Shown here one piece after another: positions 57,861 to 64,000 of a DNA stretch of 64,000 bases. The translations under genes and the position numbers were made by a program. Below the pieces are notes generated by a model. That model was not told the origin of the DNA, ran no database searches, and saw only the letters and a program-made list of their open reading frames with translations. The stretch comes from Annona cherimola (taxonomy: Eukaryota; Streptophyta; Magnoliopsida; Magnoliales; Annonaceae), in NCBI GenBank assembly GCA_030490835.1, contig CM059972.1, positions 54,665,563 through 54,729,562 on the forward strand, written 5' to 3'. The number at the start of each line of letters is the position of its first letter. Position 1 is the stretch's first letter.

Positions 57861-57872
57861 GCTCTGATACCA
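57861..57872 (-). other. primer-binding site of the B element
   Basis: The minus strand reads TGGTATCAGAGC, matching initiator tRNA-Met, five bases inside the LTR end. G/GTAAAT follows about ten bases downstream, a donor-like site also present after the A1 primer-binding site. Confidence 0.95.
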
Positions 57873-58682
57873 ACTTCTATGGCGCCCCGAATTGGGGTGC
57901 CTAGAAGCCTTACTCCGGGACCATTTTGATTGGTAAACGTGACTCAGGATTGTTGCCCTGATCACACGGTAGGAGTTTTTTTTTCTATAACATCAATACA
58001 AGGAAAATTGTCAACATTCCTCAAACTTGAAATATATTTCACATATCACAATTATAATCAAAGTCTGTTCATAAACATCATCATTGAAAAAATATTCTTT
58101 CCCATCTCAAAATATTCATCATTGTCTTTACATAAAATTTACATATACAATATTTATATCAAAAATTATATATTATTTTGCATGTTGCCTTCATCATCAT
58201 TTCTTGTTTATCGTTGGAAAAGTATGGGTGAGTCATAATACTCAGTAAGCAAGCCATACATAATTTTTCGATCTTTTTCATGCATTTCATAAAATGCAAG
58301 TGCAATGCATTCATAGCATTCATGACATTCCTTTAGATGCAACGCTAGCTAGGCGCCCATCCCATACATGCTCCCATCTCAGGGAGGTCGCCGCCGGCCT
58401 GGGCCTATATAAGCGACTTGGCAATAGCGAGGGCGACATTTGATCCGCTTACTACCTCAACTATGGCCTATTCCTCGTGCACCATGCTCATACACATGCC
58501 GACATGATATTTGTAAATCATAATAATTTCATAAAAAATATTTAATAAATAATTTAACAAACATATTTCAGTTCATGTAAAGTAGTTATAGGTATGGCGA
58601 ACCTTAAATAAATTTCATAAAGCAATTTGCAAATAATTTCAAGCATTTTGGAAATAATTTGCAAAATATATAACTTGCTTAC

Positions 58683-58721
58683 CTCGTCAGTTGGTGTCCT
58701 CAACTTTTTCTTTTCCGTTTC
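58683..58721 (-). other. conserved LTR micro-exon candidate, 39 nt (B4)
   Basis: Minus strand: TCTTGAATAG / GAAACGGAAAAGAAAAAG ... ACGAG / GTAAGCAAG. The shortest of the 11 copies. Confidence 0.5.
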
Positions 58722-59556
58722 CTATTCAAGAAAAAAGGATATTTCATTGATTTTGTTCAAGCTGCTTCACTTGCATGCTCTTTAATTTTTGGTCATTTTC
58801 TCCTTTTATGGATTTTTTTATACATAAATTCTTTGAAATTCCATCTTTAAAGTATAAATATTAATCTTAAATTTTTCCAAAATCACTGTTTATTGTTGAT
58901 AATTACTGCTCATGCCACTGTACATCCGAAGTTACTGTTCACAGCGTGTTGGTTACTATTCATGGGTTCCAAAAATTGACATTTTTTCCAAAAATAAAAA
59001 ATACTATAACATAGCTTATGTTTAGTATATCATGGAAAAATTCATGAATTTTGAATTTATCATCATTAACTTGCCTAAATAAATCATTTTCTCCATATAT
59101 TAAAAATCAACATAATTTTACTTAAGCGTAATCCTTAATTCCAAAAATCATGAGATTAATATATCATCATTTCAACATCATAATTATCATAATCATTCAT
59201 TCCAAATCATCATTTATCAATATTGGAGCACTATTTACACATATTATATGCTATCTTCCCGAATGCTCTATCTTTGCTCCAAAATTTTGATATTTTTGCA
59301 TAATTCCAATTAGGCAATATAAATGTACTTATTTTCTCATGATTAGGCATTATCTAAGCATTGTTTCACCCTACTTAATATTCAAAAGAAATTTGGATAG
59401 AATTCACTTAACCAAAGTGGAGATATCCCTCTTCTTCTCACACTTTCTCTCTCTAACTTTCTCTCCTCCTCTTCTTTGGCTTGGGACGTGTGGGGGGTTT
59501 GGGTTTTGCTCAAATGGAGCTGGGGTGTAGTGCATTTGGATGTACCCCCTTGGCCC

Positions 59557-59566
59557 CTATTTATAG
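59557..59566 (-). promoter_or_regulatory. TATA box of the B element 5' LTR
   Basis: Minus-strand CTATAAATAG lies about 845 bases into the LTR. This would be the promoter for the genomic RNA of the B element. Confidence 0.65.
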
Positions 59567-60411
59567 TTTTTGATTTTTCATGAAATTATAATTTACCCCC
59601 CTTGCTCAAGGTATTAAATTATAAATATATTTTTTTCTAATTTTCAAAATGTGTGTTGAGCCTTGTGTATCCCCCCTACCCTGATCACACCCCCCTATGG
59701 CAGCCCTATTTTATTTATGATTTTTTGATTTTTAAAATTAATTATTTTAGGCTAATTTAATCTTAGCATTGATTTTTTATGATGATGAATTTGGACCATT
59801 GGATTTTGGTCAAAAATCTCCACCTACCCCTGCACGCCCCTGCCATTTTCTGATTTGCATTTATTATTTTTATTTTTTAATTATTTAAATTTAATAAAAA
59901 GTGAAAAGGAATTTAATGAAAAAGATAAGCTACTTTTTAATCTCCTATTGACGTTTCATCTTGACCCTTAATTCATGATTTTCATCACATCTTAAACCAT
60001 TTATCATGTTTATCATGGATTTTTAACCATCCATAAAAAAATTCATCTAAATTCGACGTCCAGATTGCAAATTATGAATTTTTCTTTAATTTTTCACTAA
60101 AAACCAAAATTCCATTAAAATATCAAAAAGTATTACTATTTTGTCCCGTAGTGATTAAATCTCCTTTTTCATCTTTTTGTGATTAAGTTAATCCAAGTGA
60201 TTAACTCTTAATCACGTGTCTTAATCCCGGGGTTACTATTCATGCGCACTATTTACGTGGGTTAAATTCTTAATTGCATTATTTTATTCTCTAATACACA
60301 TATCCATAAATATAATTCATGAATTTTTATTCATCATAAAAAATATTACAAAAATCTAGGGTTTACAACCCTAGGTGATACGTATCTTGCCTGAGGAAGC
60401 TGGGTTTCATA

Positions 60412-61356
60412 CATTGTCCTCAATGCATGCAACTACATGAAACCTACATGATCATAGAATGAAAAATAAATACAAATGGAATATAAAATGGAAAGGACAG
60501 GTACTACCCTAGGTGTCTGATGCGGAGGAGTCGTCATTGTCGCGCTCACTTTCTTCACCAAGCTGATGTGAAGATTGACCAAAACAGGCTCGGAACTCGG
60601 GAGGTGTCGATGGGAATGGTAGTAAAGCCTTCATATCAATCTGTCCGTCCTCCATGAGTCTTCGAAACTGTAGAAACCGGGCTTGGGCTGCCATTAGATT
60701 TTCCAAGTTGGTCAGCCTCATATTGGTTGGGAGCGGTTGAGAGCGATGTCACAAATAGGAAGAAGGAAGAATGAGCAGCACAATATTGAAAAGTTCACTA
60801 CAAGCTCAACTCTCCATGTCTTTACACCCCAAGTTTAATTCATACAAGCTCTTCTTAGGCAATTCAACTCAAGTTCCAAGCCATATTATCGATACCACAA
60901 GCGCAGTCCATAAACTCCTCCCCCACTACTTTAAACTTTTAGCCACAAAAAATTAATGGAACAGCTTGAACCAAAAGGTTACCCACAGGCAACACATCCA
61001 CATGCCCGCAAATATATGAAAAACGCAAACCACCCACTTGCACACCTTTTATTTAAAGTAATAAAATTGGTGATTCACTAAAATCAGTAAAACAAATTGC
61101 GTAGAACTTTAATGGCCCAAAATATGCAAAGATGGCGGATTTTGAAATTGAAAATGATATCAACTAAGCAAACCTTAGTTTTCATCTCGACGGGCTCGAA
61201 AAATGCTTTGCGTTGATATGTGGTAGCTCCCGTAACTCCTCCGGGATTAAAAGTTATGACCAGTTGAAGTTGGCATGCTGAAAAACTCGTGTTTTGCTGT
61301 TGTTTTTTTATGCTGTCGGGGGGGTGGGGCCGGGGCGCCAAAAATCGAGGCCTAGG
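60412..61356. other. unassigned segment between LTR B4 and LTR E2
   Basis: It is not recognisably part of the LTR families here. It has a small minus-strand open frame (60721-60509), a run of G (61315-61335) and the phrase GTAACTCCTCCGGGATTAAA near 61230. It could be a piece of another transposon or ancient host DNA. It is the only stretch of this length outside LTRs and gag-pol on the right side. Confidence 0.4.
60509..60721 (-). CDS. unrecognised 70-codon open frame
   Basis: ATG at 60721: a short amphipathic start (MRLTNLENLMAAQARFLQF), then MKALLPFPSTPPEFRACF and an acidic Ser/Asp-rich end (ERDNDDSSASDT) before a stop. An in-frame stop lies about 11 codons upstream of the ATG. The composition is protein-like, unlike the surrounding AT-rich LTRs, so it may be the last exon or 3' end of a transposon or host ORF. 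I do not recognise a family and give no function. Confidence 0.3.
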   Translation of the reverse strand: MRLTNLENLMAAQARFLQFRRLMEDGQIDMKALLPFPSTPPEFRACFGQSSHQLGEESERDNDDSSASDT

Positions 61357-64000
61357 TGTGAAACCTTGAATTTTAAGCTTAATAAATATAGCTTCAAATC
61401 GTCTAAAGGATAAAAATCGAAATCTCATAAAATGAAGGGTTCAGGTGTAACCCATATGGGAAATGAAAATTAGTGGAAAAAATGATTAAGTAAAGTAGAG
61501 ATTATCGATAATCACGGAAAGATAAAAATGGATGGAGAATGCTTAGGTGGCAACTCGTTAAAATTCATTTTCCATGTCATTTTAGAAATTTAAGAATATG
61601 GTTAAATCGGGAATTTCTTAGGAAATTCATATTGGACAATGTTGAAGTCCAATTGAGATGAAATTTTAAGGATAACTTGATCATGAGGTAACTTACATGA
61701 TCAATGGTGGAATTTTTGAAAATTATGATTAAACATATTATTATCATAATTAATGTTATAAATTAGCTTCAAAAGACCATGAGTTGGTCTATAATGATTG
61801 TTTCAAGATGAAAACTTTTATGGGTTATGAAGAATTATTTAGAATAATTATGAAAATTTCAAAATTCACATTTGATATGTATGTGAATTTTGTGGAGACA
61901 TATATATGTCTATTTTTCAATAATTAAATAAAAATAGGTACACAACTCTGATTAAAGTGAAATTTTAAGGGAAAGCTTAAATTAATATGCCCAAATTAAT
62001 GAAGGAATTAAATTTTGGAAAACATGTCTCTAAAATTTTAAAAAGAGACTTTTCATCCAAATATGAATTAGTCAATTAAAATAAAATAATTTTTTTTTCA
62101 AAATTCCGAAAGGTGCATTTTGTGAGCAATTGTATATATATTAATAAGAAAAATTTTCATAATATATAAGTGTGAATATAGGTAGTTATGATTTAATTTA
62201 TTAATGTTGGAATTTACCGTTGAAAAAAAAGAGGAAAATGAGGACAGCGTGCTGGATGACGGTGCACTGACAGCGGCAATTGCATGTTTTTTTTAAAAAA
62301 AAAGAAAGAGAGAAATGATCTAAGGGCGGCACGTAAGATAAATGCATGCAATTACTGGATTGTAAAAAAATTGAACATCTGTAATTGGGTTTAAACGGCA
62401 ACTGAAGTTGAGTGATTATTAACCACGGTGAACCGCTAATCTGAAAATATATATAAAGGGCAGATAGATGGAATGCATCCGTCCTGCTGAAGCTTTAAAG
62501 AAGTGCTGCTGAATTTTAATCAAGGCAACGACATTTTCCAGCAAAGGAGAAAAAAAAGCAACGAGCAACAGGTTTTGTCCATTTTTTTTTATTTTCTTTC
62601 CTTTAATACAGAAGCTCTTAAACAGGTTTCAGAATTTTGATTCTTATTTTTCACAAATTCTAGTTAATACCCTGAATAAATAGATTGTTGGATGTCTTGT
62701 GGAAAAAATATTTGTTGCTGAAAATAAAATTTTGAATGGTGCATTTTGTAAACAGTTATAAGTATTAAAAAAAACAACAAAAGAAGGGGGCAGCATACGT
62801 TCAGCAGGAATTAATGATTTTAATTAAGATCGATATGATTTTCATATGACTTGAATTAATTCTGGCATCATTTTGCCGATTAAATCATTCAGCAAATAGA
62901 TTAATTATTAAACTGAAAATTTTCCCAGCTAAATGTTAATTTGTGCTGAACGTTTGGGCAACAACATTCTTTTAAAAAAACATTTATTTAAATGCAAAAG
63001 GGAAGGCATATTGCTGGACGAGCGGAACATTAAAAAAAAAATTTGCTGCTGAAATTTAATTAAGAAAGGTGGAAGTTCCAGGATTTCAAACAAGTTCTTC
63101 CTTTAAGTTTTTTTTTATTATTCATGATATTTTGTTTTAATTCTGAAATGCTATTTCGTCCCCTGTTTGATGCTGATCGTTATTAAGATTTTTAATAACC
63201 AGTATATATATAAATGCATGGATGATCATTGTTAACGTCCAAATTATTACATCAATTAATTACGGTTTTGATTTCATGTTGAATTAATGTCTAGACAGAT
63301 TTTAATTTCTATTAAAATTTTGTTTAATGTATGGCTTAAAAATACTGGGTATAAGTGACGATTAAAACAGATTTTTATTATAATCATGATTTAATAGTGG
63401 ATAGAAAATAATGAATAGATGGGTAAAGATTAATGCTAAAACAATTTTTTATTTATTTATGTTGAATTAGCGAATTGAAATGATAAAAAAAAAAGATAGA
63501 CATGAAAACATGTTCAAAATGGATTTTTAAAACCTATTATAGTCATGTTTGTATAGTGGGTTGAAATGATGGAATGAGGGACAATAATGGATGCCCAAAT
63601 AGATTCCTAAATCTGTATAAACCATGTTTAATATATGGTTTTTGGATGGTAAAAGGATGGGTAAGATTAATGTCAAAACTGATTGTATTTTCCTACATAA
63701 TCATGTTTAATTTGTGGTTTATAGATATTGAAAGAAAGGTTGTAAATTTTTGAAAATTTAGACAAGCATGGGTTGTTTCTTTAATTTATTGAATATTAAT
63801 CCATGTATATACAATGTTTAATTTAGTATTAAAATAATTTATTGGTTTGATAAAATATGACTCCCAATCAGGTGACGTCAAAAATAGCTAGGCTGTAATG
63901 TTTGAATTTTCATGGTCTAAATAGAGCCATGAATAATGAGTATGTGTATAAATGTTTTAAAAAAATTTTAAATTCTGTTCTAATCATGTTTAATTAGTGA
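61357..64000 (+). mobile_element. E-type LTR (E2), cut by the right window edge
   Basis: It starts TGTGAAACCTTGAATTTTAAGC and matches LTR E from 38422 onward (for example GGGTTCAGG.GTAACCCATATGGG, GGTGGCAACTC). TATA box at 62448-62458, preceded by the same AACC.CGGTGAACCG block. The sequence after about 62500 diverges from the E copy at 38422. The micro-exon is not reached before the window ends. No coding content seen. Confidence 0.85.
62448..62458 (+). promoter_or_regulatory. TATA box of LTR E2
   Basis: TATATATAAAG is followed within 60 bases by a purine-rich stretch, at the same place as in LTR E. Confidence 0.5.

Larger units (their letters stand above)
57878..60411 (-). mobile_element. 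5' LTR (B4) of the B element
   Basis: 2534 bp, starting TATGAAACCC at 60411 (minus sense) and ending GGGGCGCCATA at 57878, five bases before the primer-binding site. TATA box 59557-59566; the first donor is damaged (GTTAAGTG near 59406); micro-exon 58683-58721; GC-rich module with CTCCCATCTCAGGGAG near 58373. It pairs with truncated LTR B3, making this the only element here with two LTRs. The outer target duplication cannot be checked because B3 lost its outer end. Confidence 0.93.

Overview
The window is a block of nested, decayed LTR retrotransposons from a large, AT-rich flowering-plant nuclear genome. Evidence for a plant is the Ty3/gypsy chromovirus (Tekay/Del-like) gag-pol remnants ending in a chromodomain, primer-binding sites matching the 3' end of plant initiator tRNA-Met, a Ty1/copia gag remnant, and plant-type TATA boxes. 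I see no convincing host gene, tRNA, rRNA or CRISPR array. The species cannot be named from this sequence. Family letters (A, B, C, E, F, H, D) are local labels I assigned. Layout, left to right: 1-1744 is the 3' part of a B-type LTR (+). 1745-2660 is a broken copia gag (-). 3061-3238 is the 3' tail of a gypsy interior with its polypurine tract. 3239-13145 is an A-type LTR (+), split by an oppositely oriented solo LTR of the same family (5623-10275, target duplication ATTTA). It is followed by a primer-binding site, so this LTR has interior sequence on both sides. After a D-type fragment, 13398-18888 is the 3' part of a C-type element (-) whose RNase H is cut by a second C-type element (18889 to about 35811). 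That second element carries three solo LTRs: H in its LTR (19023-20726, GTTTA), C3 in its reverse transcriptase (26983-31049) and B2 between protease and gag (32075-35398, TTCCC). After another D fragment, 37010-60411 is the only element with both LTRs: a B-type chromovirus on the minus strand with PBS, an extra ORF before gag, gag, protease, RT, RNase H, integrase, chromodomain and PPT. It is interrupted by solo LTR F (50846-54828, TCATC) and by solo LTR E (38422-47935, GGTTT), and E itself carries solo LTR A2 (40447-45987, ATAGT). 60412-61356 is unassigned, and 61357-64000 is another E-type LTR running off the right edge. The least expected signal lies inside the LTRs. The subfamilies have diverged over most of their length, but they share a gene-like layout: TATA box, short first exon, a GTAAGT donor, then about 1-2.5 kb later an acceptor-like TAG, a purine-rich micro-exon of 39-48 nt in 11 copies, an AG/GTAAGC donor, a second intron-like stretch and a strong pyrimidine/CAG acceptor near the LTR end. 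The second intron-like stretch also holds arrays of short palindromes whose two arms change together, plus a conserved GC-rich hairpin module. I propose that these long LTRs encode a multiply spliced, structured leader RNA. All coding regions seen are dead: they carry many stops, mostly at Trp, Arg and Gln codons, plus frameshifts and some catalytic-residue losses.
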